A stretch of 64,000 nt of DNA, from positions 3,348,001 to 3,412,000 of the forward strand of contig NC_083389.1 of assembly GCF_031755915.1 (NCBI RefSeq), read 5' to 3'. This document shows positions 46,753-58,137 of the stretch, piece by piece. Every line of letters begins with the position of its first letter. The first letter of the stretch is position 1. Both the position numbers and the translations under genes were made by a program. The notes under the pieces are model-generated. The model had not been told where the DNA came from, did no database searches, and was given only the letters and a program-made list of their open reading frames with translations. The DNA is from Ziziphus jujuba (taxonomy: Eukaryota > Streptophyta > Magnoliopsida > Rosales > Rhamnaceae).

Positions 46753-46971
46753 ATGGCAGATTCTAGAATAAGAAGAGGAGATCCACCCTTGAGGATCAAT
46801 GAGGAAGAGTCCGTAGCATTCCATGGCAATGTCCGAGCTACCGGGAGCAGTGACCAAGTGGACATGAGAGCTGTTTTGGAGTCAATACAGCGGGTTAGTG
46901 CTCAAGTTGAGCATGTGAACCAAAGGATGGAAAGGCTAGAAGTTTCCCAAGGAATTCCGAACACAAGAAAT
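46753..46971 (+). pseudogene. Gypsy E gag N-terminus
   Basis: MADSRIRRGDPPLRINEEES..., open for 73 codons to GIPNTRN, where copia F is inserted. Nearly identical to the start of gypsy G gag. Confidence 0.8.
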
Positions 46972-47756
46972 TGTTGAAATGTGGTGATCTTGCCACAATG
47001 TGCAAGGTAGTTCGGTTACACTTGCACTCTTTGTTTTGCAACATCAAAGACCAAACATTGTTTATGTTTATGCATTTTATTTTATCTTGTAATGTTCAAG
47101 AACAATATCCTTTTTGTAATGCCCTAAGCTCATTATCTAGCTTAAGGCCTTTTTTGTCTAGTTGCTGGAATTGTATTTCCAGCAACATAAGTCCACTTCC
47201 TTGGACGCCGTTTGAAGTAGGTTTGGTATTTGGACCTAAATTTTGTGTATGATAAACTAGATATGCAGAGGAAGCAGCAGCAAAAAGAATGGCCCAATTT
47301 GGAGCTGGGAAGGCTGAGTTAAGCCTAAAACAATCTGACCCTTGTGCAGTGTTGTTGCCCAGAAAACTGGGCAAAACTGCCTCGGGTTTGAATGGGTAAA
47401 TGGACTTTGTTTTATCTGGTTTTTGGGTAGAACATATTTTAATATTTAAAAAGGCTTCCCTCCAAATTTCAAGTCAAATGGAGCTGGTTTTCAAATTCAA
47501 ATTCCTTAGACAAGCTGAACTGCACATTAAAGAAGGTTTCTTGCATGCCCAGCACATTGATTAGAGTTAGTTGAGGTAGTTTGGCTTGGTTGGTTACTTT
47601 TAATGCTTTTGTATTTATTGATCAATATGGCAGCATGCCTTATTGTCTTTTTGATGTATTTAAAAGTATGAAAATTGTAATGAAAGACGTTGAGAAAGAA
47701 AATATTCAAAAAACCAGATTTTGAAAAACAACATAAACCTACACCAAATTCCATCA
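46972..47756 (+). repeat. Copia F 5' LTR
   Basis: 785 bp. It starts TGTTGAAATGTGGTG and ends CACCAAATTCCATCA, so the ends form an imperfect inverted repeat (12 of 15). Confidence 0.8.
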
Positions 47757-47768
47757 TGGTATCAGAGC
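47757..47768 (+). promoter_or_regulatory. Copia F primer-binding site
   Basis: TGGTATCAGAGC, a perfect match to the usual plant tRNA-Met site, adjacent to the LTR. Confidence 0.9.
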
Positions 47769-47961
47769 ATAGTGTAATTTCTTAGGACCTTGTGAGCTTT
47801 CAAACTAGACCATTTTATTTGTGAGAGGATCCCCCACCTAAAGCCTTCCAATTGAAACCAAAACCTCCCATAAAGACTAGTTGAAACTCACCAAAACACC
47901 ACCACCCGAGAGCTTGTTCTTGTGTCCATTTTTCAAAACTTTTGAAAAACCATTTTTTCAA

Positions 47962-49450
47962 ATGGCCTCACAATCCTTTGCAACCCCAACACCACCTAAG
48001 TTTGAAGGCCAAAACTATTCCATTTGGAGTATAAAAATGAAAGCCTACCTTCAAGCCTTTGGTTTATGGGAAGTCATAGAAGAAGGTTATGTAGTGGAGG
48101 AGCTGAGAGCTATGCAACCCAAGCACAAAGAAATGCACATGAGGTCGAAGTTGCCAAGGGGTTCAAGGCCCTCACTGCCTTGCACTCCTCCATGAGTGAT
48201 TCCATTTTTGCAAGGATAATGTCATGCACAAGTGCTAGAGAGGTTTGGATAAAGCTTCAAAAGGAGTTCCATGGAAATACTAGAACTCGGCAAATGCAAG
48301 TTTTAAACCTAAGAAGAGAGTTTGAGACCTTGAAGATGAAGGAGAATGAGCTTGTCAAGGATTTCATGGAAAGGATGCTCAAAGTGGTAAATCAAATTCA
48401 GGTCCTTGGTGAGCAATTGACCGATCAAAGGGTAGTAGAGAAAGTATTGGTGAGCTTACCCGAAAGGTTTGAAGTTAAGATTTCCTCCCTTGAAGAATCT
48501 AGAAATCTTAGTGAAATAACTTTTAGTGAGCTCATCAATGCTCTTTAAGCAACCGAACAAAGGAGAGCCATTAGAAAGGAGGAGACCATAGAGAGTGCAT
48601 TCTATGGTGGCCACGGCAACAAAAAGAAGAACAAAGGAAGGAAGAGCAACAACACCAACCAAACCGGTTTTACAACCAACAACAACACAAACAACAACAA
48701 AAATGGATGGAATCAACAACAACAACAACAAAGCCATCAAAACCGAGGAGGGCATCCACCTTGCCCTCATTGCAAGAAGCTTGGACATCCACCATCCAAG
48801 TGTTTTTGGAGGCCGGATGCATCTTGTGAAAGATGTGAAGGAAAAGGCCACATTGCCAAAGTATGCAAGTAAAGGAGACAACAAGCCAATGTGGTTAATG
48901 AAGAAGCCGAGAACCTATTTGTGGCCACATGCCTTAAAGTCACAAGTAGTGGTCTCGGTTGGCTTGTGGATAGTGGTTGCTCACACCACATGAGTTTCCA
49001 AAAGGATGGCTTTATGGAGCTTGACCGAAACTACAAAACCAAAGTGAAGATTGGTGATGGCCGGTTCATGAAAGTAGAAGGCAAAGGAGATGTGTGCTTG
49101 AACACCAAGGGTACCGAAGGCAAAGGAAATGTGTGCTTGAACACCAAGGAAGGTACCAAAATTATAAAAGATGTGCTATATGTTCCTAGTTTATGTGAAA
49201 ACTTGCTCAGTGTAGCACAATTGGTAGAAAGAGGCTTTGCTTTAAATTTTGCAAAAGATGGATGTATCATATATGATGCTTGTGGTAATGAGCTGTTTAA
49301 AGTACCATTGAAGGACAAAAGCTATAGATTGGACCTAGTTAAGAATGAACAACCCTTAAAAACCAAAGTGGAGTCCATTTCTCAACTTTGGCATAAAAGG
49401 CTTGGGCATTCTAGTTATGGTGCCATGAAAAACACCAATGCCATTGTGAA
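47962..49450 (+). pseudogene. Copia F gag-protease
   Basis: Gag starts MASQSFATPTPPKFEGQNYS at 47962, with a frameshift near 48110. The main gag domain follows (FKALTALHSSMSDSIFARIM, then LKMKENELVKDFMERM, then LVSLPERFEVKISSLEES), with a stop at 48547. Two zinc knuckles lie at about 48755-48850 (CPHCKKLGHPPSKC and CERCEGKGHIAKVC), with an Asn/Gln-rich linker before them. After another stop the protease has WLVDSGCSHHM (DSG triad, about 48959-48991). The GAG-pre-integrase part (LWHKRLGHSSYGAMK) is at 49387-49431. An in-frame tandem duplication of GKGDVCLNTK-type text is at 49081-49153. Confidence 0.85.
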
Positions 49451-49509
49451 GTGTCGAGTCAGCACCCCAACGGGTTATCGGTTGAGCGGCCTCTGGCGGA
49501 ATCACATCA
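49451..49509 (-). repeat. Gypsy G 3' LTR, first 59 bp only
   Basis: Minus strand TGATGTGATTCCGCC... to GACTCGACAC, where it abuts copia F sequence. The rest is lost. Confidence 0.75.
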
Positions 49510-49522
49510 GTCCCCTCCTCTT
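49510..49522 (-). other. Gypsy G polypurine tract
   Basis: AAGAGGAGGGGAC on the minus strand, directly before the LTR start, inside the open pol frame. Confidence 0.8.
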
Positions 49523-50368
49523 GAAAAGGATTTGTCCTCAAATCAAGGTCATCACCTATAGAAAAAGGATTTAAATCAGCAACATTAAATGCAGCACTCT
49601 TGTTATACTCACCCGGTAAATCAAGCATGTAGGCATTCTTGTTATTCGGCTCTAAAACTTGAAAAAGTCCATCCATAGGCGGCATGAGCTTTGACTTTCT
49701 TTGTTTAGGAAACCTTTCCTTTCGTAAGTGCAACCAAACCATTTCTCCTGGGTCAAACACTATTACAACAAAATCTAGAAATACATGCTCATTATGGTAA
49801 AAATTACGTTTTTTAAAGTTAGCAAACAATACTTCCCAAATTTTCAAATTGCCACTAAGTAAAGCTCTCAACAATGCAGATAAAGTTCTATGCAATAAAG
49901 ACATCTTTAAATAAGTATCTTTAAAATTCATGGTCAGCAATGATTTCTTATTCATAATTACTTTATTAACATCACCAAAGCTAAGATAAAAATTTATATT
50001 CTTCCTTTCTTGTCTTCCTTTTCCTTTCTCACTCAATGCCATCTCACCTTTCTCACTCTCGGCTTTTGCACCAAAATTTTCACTCTTGGTTTTATTAAAA
50101 TCTTTCCACACAACTTGATTATTAGAAGACTTACCTTGGATAGCAAGCTCACCTTTTCCCTCTTGATTGGATGGTAGTCCACTTGGAATTTCATTTGGGA
50201 AGACATCTCCAAATTCCTTCAAAAGAGAAATCATTGAACTTGGCAATTCAAGTTCTTCAAAGTTAGTTTGATCATTAAAATAATTTTCTTTATAAATCAT
50301 GACCAGCAAAGGTTTCTTACGCTCAATAACCTTATTAATATCCCCTAAACTCAAATAAAAGTTGCTAC
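49510..50368 (-). pseudogene. Gypsy G scrambled pol (duplicated linker plus IN-RT-IN mosaic)
   Basis: One uninterrupted frame covers 50354-49510. It reads a linker (MSLGDINKVIERKKPLLVMI), the RT N-terminal stretch LPSSMISLLKEFGDVFPNE with IPSGLPS, and then a second copy of the PR-RT linker (GELAIQGKSSNNQ to FYLSFGDVNKVIMNKKS). Next come an integrase piece ([19 protein letters not shown], about 49892-49833), an RT-thumb piece (LFANFKKRNFYHNEHVFLDF, about 49832-49764) and the integrase tail (FDPGEMVWLHLRKERFP, then LPGEYNKSAAFNVADLNPF). The IN-RT-IN order and both junctions match gypsy C. The linker duplication is seen only here. Catalytic parts of RT and integrase are absent. Confidence 0.75.
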
Positions 50369-52396
50369 TTGACCTTTCTTTTCTTTCTTTTCTTTTTCCC
50401 CCTTGGATTGGCGCAAACCTTCGGATTTCCCTTCCTTCTCTTAGCTCTCAGGTTTGCCACTCTCTTTCCCCTCTCTTTTGATTTTTCCTTGATCTTTCCA
50501 GTCAATATGAGTGTTAAAAACTATACCTTGATCAACAACCTCATTCTTACCTTCTTGAAAGGATGGTGAAGCCGTTGGTGCCATACTTACTTTTTCCTTA
50601 AGCTTTTCGGCTTCTCTCCTTTGTTGCATTTGTAATTGGTCTTTGTAAACCTCTTTAGAAGATAATGGTTCCAGCTTGACCTTCTTCCCTTTAAACCTGA
50701 AAACAATACTATTTTCTCAACCAAAATGAGTAGCATCTTTATCAAATTGCCATGGCCTACCTAATAGTATATGTCCAGCAATCATGGGTACAATATCACA
50801 TAAAACTACATCCTCATATCTACCTATATTAAATTTTACTTTGGCTTGTTTATTCACTTTTATTTCACCACCATCATTAAGCCATTGTAATCTATAAGGT
50901 TCTGGATGTTTAATAGTTATTAAGCCTAATTTATCAACTACAATGTTACTAATTACATTTGTACAACTTCCACTATCAATAATCATACTACAAATCTTAC
51001 CTTGAATTTCACATCGGGTGTGGAAGATGTTCTCTCTTTGAATTTCATCCTCATCTTTGTATGCAGCAAGTACTCTCCTAGAAAGCAAGTTTAATTTAGC
51101 ATTGGATGCTTGCAAGGTTTCGGGTTCATCCTCCAAGTCCTCCTCCTCTTGCTTGGCTTTATCCTCACTTTCTTCACTTTTCGATTCTAGCTCGTCATTG
51201 CCTTTTAACACCATGATTCTTCTATTCGGGCATTGGCTATCAATGTGTCCTCCTCTCTGGCACTTAAAACACACAACATCATGAGTTCTAGAAGGTTTAG
51301 GATCTAATTTTACCTCATTCTTTGGTGCTTGGACAGATTTGGTTCTAGTCTCCTTCCTTGGCCAGTTTGAACTTTCTTCTTTGACTTTCGGCTTTAGCTT
51401 GCTTTCATAGATGGGATTGTTCCTCCAGCCACTTGAATTGGACCTTCCATTGTTGGAAACACCTCCAAACCATGATCTTACACCCCTCCTCTTGAATTGG
51501 TGCTCAAGCTTAATGGCAACATGCAACATCTCCTCCAACTCGAAGTATTGTTGCAAATCTAGTTGGTTGGCTATCTCACGATTCAAACCACCAAGAAATC
51601 TTGCCATGGTTGCTTCTCTATCCTCATTCATGCTTAACCTCATCATGAGCATCTCCATCTATTTGTAATAATCCTCCACGGACCTAGTTCCTTGAGATAA
51701 AGATTGAAGTCTTTGATGCAGCAACCTATGATAGTGTGATGGTACGAATCGCTTCCGCATGGCTCCTTTCATTTGTCGCCATGTAGTAATCAAGTCATCA
51801 CCAACTCTCCTTCGGGTGTTTTACTCATTGGTCCACCATTGGATTGCATAATGGCCAAACTCCATTGCTGCCAATTTCACCTTCTTAGCCTCTGAATAAT
51901 TATGGCGGTCAAATATCATCTCCATTTTTTCTTCCCACTCCAAATATGCTTCGGGGTCACTTTTTCCCATGAATGGTGGGATGTTGATCTTGATATTGCT
52001 AAGATTGTCATCTGTTTCTTCCCTCCTATATCTTCCATGGCCAGCTCTATCTTGGACAGCAAAAGTTTCGTCCATACCTTCCTCAAAGTCTCCACCGAAT
52101 GGCTCCTCATCAAATTCCTCTCTCTGTCTCTCACGACCTCCTCGTCCTTGGCCTCGTCCTCCATGGAATTCTTGCCTATTTCTTGTGTTCGGAATTCCTT
52201 GGGAAACTTCTAGCCTTCCCATCCTTTGATTCACATGCTCAACTTGAGCACTAACCCGCTGTATTGACTCCAAAACAGCTCTCATGTCCACTTGGTCTCC
52301 ACTCCCGGTAGCTCGGGCATTGCCATGGAATGCTACGGACTCTTCCTCATTGATCCTCAAGGGTGGATCTCCTCTTCTTATTCTAGAATCTGCCAT
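50369..52396 (-). pseudogene. Gypsy G gag-protease, nearly intact
   Basis: Gag starts at 52396 (MADSRIRRGDPPLRINEEES). It has an Arg/Gly-rich stretch, the gag domain (FMGKSDPEAYLEWEEKMEMI), a stop at about 51822 after the QWWTNE text and another at about 51660, then a 313-codon open part (51658-50717). That part includes RFLGGLNREIANQLDLQQYF, a CCHC knuckle (CFKCQRGGHIDSQC), an acidic linker and protease with the Asp-Ser-Gly triad (MIIDSGSCTNVISN, about 50990) and GHILLGRPWQFD. A further stop lies at 50717. This is the best-preserved gag-protease of the family here, apart from three or four stops. Confidence 0.8.
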
Positions 52397-53549
52397 GTTA
52401 GTAAAATGCTGCAAAAAATAAAATAAACCCTCACAATATTCACTCCCTCATGTGTTTCACTCAAACAAGGTCTCGACACTCGTGTTTGCACACTAGTTTC
52501 GGCTTTTACCCTCTTTTAAGCTCACACACTCTTGCCTTTTTCAACTCAATGAATTATCTCAAAGTTCTAATTAAAACACCCACAAAACAGTAATTAGATC
52601 ACTAGTATGTTTTAATTAAACTTATCAACAAAACAGTAAGCAAAAATAAACAAATACCAAACGGAATGAAAATACCTATTTTCGGTTTTCCTAGACAAAA
52701 TAAAGCAAATTAATGAGAAAATTTTGGAATTTTGAAGAACTGGACTAGATGGTAATATATTATGAGTTCAAGAATAAAATTCTGGAAAAAGAAATTCAAA
52801 TACGAACAAGAATCAAATTGAACAAAAATATAGAATAGTGTTGGTTGTTGTTCTTGTAATTCAAGTTTTGTATCAATTCCTTTCTCTAATTTTAATCCAA
52901 ATAATTTAAGCACCCAAAATCCAAATATCCAGCAGCAAAACTAATTCTCCAGCAACTCAAATATTGAATAAATAATCAAAAAAAGAGCAGCTCCAACAAA
53001 TTCCCAGCAAACAAATCAAACTCCAACAAACCGAAATATTTTTATTTATTTTTTATATTCGGCTTTACCTCTTCTTTTTATTTTATTTTTTTATTTTTTA
53101 CTCACAGAACATAAACAAATGCAGTAGCAAGATTAAGTACCAAAATTGCAATTCCAAATCCAAAACAAATACCAAACCCGTGACCTCCAAATAAACACAA
53201 TGTGCAGTTTTTTTCTTTTTTTTTTTTTAAATGTTGCCGCAAACTTCTTTTTTTTTTTTTCCTTTCTTTTTTTTTTTTGAATATATGAATGGAAATATTT
53301 AAAACTAAAACAGCAAATAAAAATCAACAAAAACCAAATTAAATGAACAGTGATGAAAGACAACCAACAAACTAGGAAACCAAAAATACGGTAAAACTAG
53401 GAAATCCTAATTCAACTAGGAATGAATTTTTATTTTTATTTTTTAAAGATGCAGAACATGTATAGGATGGATGCAACCTTAATCTAATGCTAAAATTACA
53501 GAATAACAAATAAAGCAAACAAAGATAGATCAAACCTGAACAAAATTTA
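52397..53549 (-). other. Gypsy G leader
   Basis: Noncoding, about 1.15 kb, the inverted counterpart of the gypsy E leader (45588-46752), with T-rich runs at 53212-53228 and 53249-53278. No gene. Confidence 0.65.
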
Positions 53550-53561
53550 GCTCTGATACCA
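53550..53561 (-). promoter_or_regulatory. Gypsy G primer-binding site
   Basis: TGGTATCAGAGC on the minus strand, a perfect tRNA-Met site, two bases after the LTR. Confidence 0.9.
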
Positions 53562-53563
53562 AA

Positions 53564-54468
53564 TGATACGAACCTAGGACGACCTGCTCCTAAACCCATA
53601 TTATATTAGCCCAGATCTTTAATTAAGTTCAAGTTATAATGGAATGGACATCAACCCCTAACCAACCTATGGTTAGAAACCTTGGTATAATGAAGACGCC
53701 ACAATAGGGGATGGAAAACCTATTGATAAGTCAAGCTAAAACAACCAATTCTCTAATGGTGTTTTAGGTGTTCTTAAAGAACAAAGAGATAATTAATCTC
53801 ACAAGTATTTTCTTAATCAAATCAAAGTTAATTCTTATTGATAACTAAGCCTTTAAATAGGCTTTGAAAGAAACAAAAATAAACCCTAAAAACCCTTGGT
53901 AAAACCGGCCACTCACATAAAGAATCCTAGTTGGCCGAAACTATACTTCCTTTCCTAATCTAAGTTTGATTAATTAATTCCTCTATATTAAATTAGGAAT
54001 TAATTAATTTACAATGGAAAGAATAAAATAAAAACCTTCCTAAAGTTATTTTTTCTAGAAAATAAATAAATAAAACCTAAAAGTAATGGTAGTTTCCTAA
54101 AACAAAAAGTAAAAACAAATTAGGAAACTAAAAATGCTAGCCTTTTGATCAAGTTGACTTTGATCAATCTTTGACCTCTTTGAGCTTCAAATCAGCTTCT
54201 AGATTCTTTTTAGGATGCCAAATAAGCTGAATATGAAGTCCCACACGTTGCCCATGCTTGGAAAAATAAGAAAAGGCTAATACAGTAAAGCCAGCAAGCA
54301 ATACAGCAAATTCGAGCTCTGTTGAGATTGATTACACCTTGTATAAATACTCCCAGGTTGTCCTCAAATCTCTTAATTTGAGCTCTTATGATTGGCCTAA
54401 TCTTCATCCGTGTCGAGTCAGCACCCCAACAGGTTATCGGTTGAGCGGCCTCGGGCGGAATCACATCA
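53564..54468 (-). repeat. Gypsy G 5' LTR, internally deleted
   Basis: 905 bp. Both ends are intact (TGATGTGATTCCGCCCGAG and CCTAGGTTCGTATCA on its strand). About 230 bp of U3 are missing at the join near 54312. Confidence 0.8.
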
Positions 54469-56282
54469 GAACCGTTGGTGCCATACTAGCCTTCTCTTTG
54501 AGCCTCTCGGCTTCCCACCTTTGTTACATTTATAGTTGGTCTCTAAAAACCTCATTTGGGGTCAATGGCTCCAGCGTGACCTTCTTACCTTTAAATTTAA
54601 AAACAATACAATTCTCTCGAGCATAATGAGTAGCATCTTTATCAAATTGCCATGGCCTATCTAATAGAATATGTCCAGCATGCATAGGCACAACATCACA
54701 CAAAATAATATCCACATATTTATCTATGCTAAATTTTACTTTGGCTTGTTTATTCACTTTTATCTTACCACTATCATTAAGCCATTGTAACCTATAAGGT
54801 TTTGAATGTTTAATTGTTGTCAAACCTAATTTATCTACCACAAGATTACTAATTACATTGGTACAACTTCCACTATCAATCATACTACAAATCTTACCTT
54901 GGATTTCACATCGGGTGTGGAAGATGTTTTCTCTTTGAATCTGATCCTCATCTTTGTATACAGCAAGGACCCTCCTTGCAACTAAGCTTAATTCAGCATT
55001 TGAAGCCTTTAGGGTTTCGGCTTCATCTTCAATTTCTTTCTCTTCATGCTCGATCTCAATTTCAGCTTCATCACTATCGGACTCCAACTCACCATTGTCC
55101 TTCAACACCATGATTCTTCTATTTGGGCATTGACTAGCAATGTGTCCTCTTCCCTGGCACTTAAAACACACAACATCATGAGTTCTAGAAGGTATAAGAT
55201 TAGATTTACCTTCATTCCTTGGTGCTTGGATAGAATCGGCTTTAGGCTCCCTTTTTGGCCAATTGGTGCTTTCTTCTCCCACCTTCGGCTTTGGCTTGCT
55301 TTCATAGGTAGGATTGTTTCTCCAGCCACTTGGAATTGATCTTCCATTGTTCGAAACACCTCCCAACCATAAGCCTACACCCCTTCTCTTGAATTGATGC
55401 TCTAATTTAATAGCCACATGCAACATCTCCTCCAATTCCACATATTGTTGCAATTCTAGTTAATTGGCTATCTCACAATTCAAACCACCAAGGAATCTTT
55501 CCATGGTTGCTTCTCTATCCTCATTCATGTTTAACCTCATCATAAGCATCTCCATCTCCTTGTAATAATCCTCCACGGATCTACTTCCTTGAGATAAAGA
55601 TTAAAGCCTTTGATGCAACAACTATGGTAGTGTGATGGTACGAATCGCTTCCTCATGGCTCCTTTCATTGGTCGCCATGTAGTGCTCAAGTCATCACCAA
55701 CTCTCCTTTGGGTATTTTGCTCATTGATCCACCATTGGAGTGCATAATGACAAAACTCCATTGCTGCCAATTTCACCTTCTTGGCCTCCGAATAATTATG
55801 ACAATAAAAAATCATCTCCATTCTCTCCTCCCATTCCAAATGTGCCTCCGGATCACTTTTTCCCATGAAAAGTGGAATGTTTACCTTAATATTCCTTAGA
55901 TCATCATCTTCATTCCTTGCTAGTCTCCCATGGATTGGCCTTTCTTGAGGTTTAAAAATTTCATCAAACCCCTCATCTAAGTCATCTACAAAGTTACTTC
56001 CCCTAAATTCCTCTCTTAGTCACCCTCGGCCTCCTCGACCTCGACCTCGACCTCCATAAGTATCTATCCTTATATTCAGCCCTCTTTGTGATGTTTCTAT
56101 CATGTCCATCCTTTGATCTATGTTATCAAATCGGGCATTCATCTGCTACAATTGCTCCAATATAGCCCTCATGTCGTTTGTTCACCACTCCTCGCAGCTC
56201 GGGAACCACCACGGAATCCTACGGACTCTTCTTCATTAATTCTTAAAAGTGGATCTCCTCTTCTCACCCTTGAATCTTCCAT
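54469..56282 (-). pseudogene. Gypsy H gag-protease
   Basis: Gag starts at 56282 (MEDSRVRRGDPLLRINEEES) with stops in the first 150 codons. The gag domain is at 55866-55540 (GKSDPEAHLEWEERMEMIFY). The 55453-54530 frame carries LQQYVELEEMLHVAIKLEHQ, a good CCHC knuckle (CFKCQGRGHIASQC), an acidic linker and protease. The protease motif has lost one Ile before the Asp-Ser-Gly triad by a 3-bp deletion (about 54880). It ends in the linker (YGTNG-type text) where gypsy G begins. Confidence 0.8.
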
Positions 56283-57395
56283 GTTAGTATAAATAATGCA
56301 AGATAAAATAAATTCTCACCAAAAATCACTCCCTCACATCTTTCACTCAATCAAGGTCTCGATGCTCATGTTTTCACACTAGTTTCGGCTTTTACCTTCT
56401 TTTAAGCTCACACACTCTTGCATTTTTCTACTCAATGAATTATCTCAAAGTTCTAATTAAAACACCCACAAAACAGCAATTAGCTCACAAGTATGTTTTA
56501 ATTAAACTTATTAACAAAACAGTAGCGAAAAGAAAGCAATACCGAATGAATTAACGAAACCTAGTTTTTGGCTTTTCTAAACAAAATAAGGCAAAGAAAT
56601 AAGAAACTTTTGGAATTAATAAGAATTGGACTATATGGTAAGAAATTAATAATCCAAGAATGAAATTTTAGAGAAAGAAATTCAAACTCAAACAAGAATC
56701 AATTTGAACAAAATTAAAATGTAGTGTTGGTTGTTGTTCTTGTAATTCTAGTATTGTATCAATTCCTTTAACTAATTTTAATCCAACTAATTTAAGCACC
56801 CAAAATTCAAATATCCAGCAACAAAAATAACTTTCTAGAAACTCCAAATATTGAATAAATAATCTACAAAACAGTAGCTCCAAGAAATTTCCAGCAATAA
56901 ACTTCAACACCAAATTCAACAAACCGAAATTTTTTTTTTTTATTTGGCTTTTCTTCTTTTTTTTTCACTAAATATCAAACACAACTCCAGTAGCAAAAAT
57001 TAGCAATCAAATAGCAATTCTGATAGCAAAATCTCACCAAGCCCGTGGCCTTCAACAAAAAACAAATGTGCAGTTTTTTTTTCGCAAACCCTTCTTCTTT
57101 TATTTTTCTTTTTTTCTTTTTTTTTTTTAACTCACAGATCATAAAACAACTTCAGTATCAAGAATCAATCAAAAATTACAATTCCAACACCAAATAATCA
57201 CCAAACCCATGACCTCTAACAAAATACAAAAGTGCAGTTTTTTTTTTTTTTATTCTGTTCGGTTGTTCTTTTTTTTTTCCTCAAACATGAAAAACATATA
57301 TGATGATAGAAGCAACCTTAACCTAATGATAAAATTGCAGATTATCATAAAAACAAATAGAGCAAATAAGATAGATCAAACTTGAACAAAATTCG
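56283..57395 (-). other. Gypsy H leader
   Basis: Noncoding, about 1.1 kb. The A-run/GTGCAGTTTT-flanked segment occurs twice (about 57068 and 57230 on the plus strand), a local duplication. No gene. Confidence 0.6.
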
Positions 57396-57407
57396 GTTCT
57401 GATACCA
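57396..57407 (-). promoter_or_regulatory. Gypsy H primer-binding site
   Basis: TGGTATCAGAAC on the minus strand, one change from the tRNA-Met site. Confidence 0.75.
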
Positions 57408-57409
57408 AA

Positions 57410-58063
57410 TGATACGAACCTATGACGACTTGCTCCTAAACCCGTATTATATTAGCTCGGATCTAATTTTGTTCAAGTTCTAATGGTCACCTTCACCCCT
57501 AACCAACCTATGATTAGAAACCTTGGTATATAATGAAGATGCTACAATAGGTGATGGATATCCTATTGATAAGTCAAACTAAAATACTCATTCACTAATG
57601 GTGTTTTAGGTGTTCAAAAGAACAAAGAGAAATTCAATCTCACAAAATAAATTCTGAATATTATTAATGATGTATTCTTCCTCAAAAACGAGCCCTTTTA
57701 TAGGCTAAAAAAAAAAACAAAATGAAACCCTAAAAACAAAAGGTAAAACCGGCCATGAGTTGTAGATTCCTATTATGGCCGAAAGTCTCCTCCTTTCCTA
57801 ATGTAATCTGGATTAATTAATTTGTTTTTTTTTTTTTTTTTGAATTGGGAATTAATTAATTTACTATGAAAATAATAAAATAATAGCTTTCCTAAACTTA
57901 TTTTTCCAGCAAATAAATAAATAAAAACCCAAAAAGTAATGGTAATTTCCTAAAACAAAAAGTAGAATCAAATTAGAAAACTTAAAATACTAGCTTTTTT
58001 ACTAAGTTAACTTTAACCAATTTTTGACGAATTTAAGCTCCAAGTCAGCTTCAATATGGTTTG
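57410..58063 (-). repeat. Gypsy H 5' LTR, U3 truncated at the plastid junction
   Basis: Homologous to the R/U5 side of the other LTRs, starting at TGATACGAACC. Homology stops near 58063, within the text that in other copies continues into the CATCCT region. Confidence 0.75.
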
Positions 58064-58068
58064 CACAA

Positions 58069-58137
58069 TGTAGTCAAGTGGATCAAGGCAGTGGATTGGG
58101 AATCCACCATGCGCAGGTTCAATTCCCGTCATTCCCC
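58069..58137 (+). tRNA. trnH-GUG: Plastid trnH-GUG copy, 5' end missing, anticodon changed
   Basis: Starts inside the tRNA (GTAGTCAAGTGGATC...) and lacks the first 7 or so bases of the acceptor stem. The anticodon loop reads ATTGGGAAT where the gene has ATTGTGAAT, so GTG has become GGG. Other changes are mainly C-to-T or G-to-A. It is a non-functional nuclear copy. Confidence 0.8.

Larger units (their letters stand above)
44437..46971 (+). mobile_element. Gypsy E, 5' part, interrupted by copia F
   Basis: 5' LTR 44437-45573, primer site 45576, leader to 46752, gag from 46753, broken at 46971 by the LTR of copia F. It lies in inverted orientation to the closely similar gypsy G on the other side of F. 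Confidence 0.8.
46972..49450 (+). mobile_element. Ty1/copia element F, 3'-truncated
   Basis: 5' LTR, tRNA-Met primer site, gag with two zinc knuckles, protease and GAG-pre-integrase. It breaks at about 49450 against a fragment of the gypsy G LTR. Integrase core, RT, RNase H and the 3' LTR are missing. It is inserted in gypsy E gag. Confidence 0.85.
49451..54468 (-). mobile_element. Gypsy G, non-autonomous, with rearranged pol; inserted into gypsy H
   Basis: From right to left: 5' LTR (54468-53564), primer site, leader (to 52397), gag-protease (52396-50369), a scrambled short pol (to 49510), polypurine tract, and the first 59 bp of the 3' LTR (49509-49451), cut off at the copia F border. RT, RNase H and most of integrase are missing. 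Its 5' LTR start lies directly next to gypsy H protease-linker sequence. Confidence 0.8.
54469..58063 (-). mobile_element. Gypsy H, interrupted by G and truncated in its LTR
   Basis: Minus-strand element with 5' LTR 3' portion (57410-58063), primer site, leader and gag-protease to 54469, where G is inserted. Its LTR is cut at about 58063, next to plastid sequence. The 3' half is not found. Confidence 0.75.
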
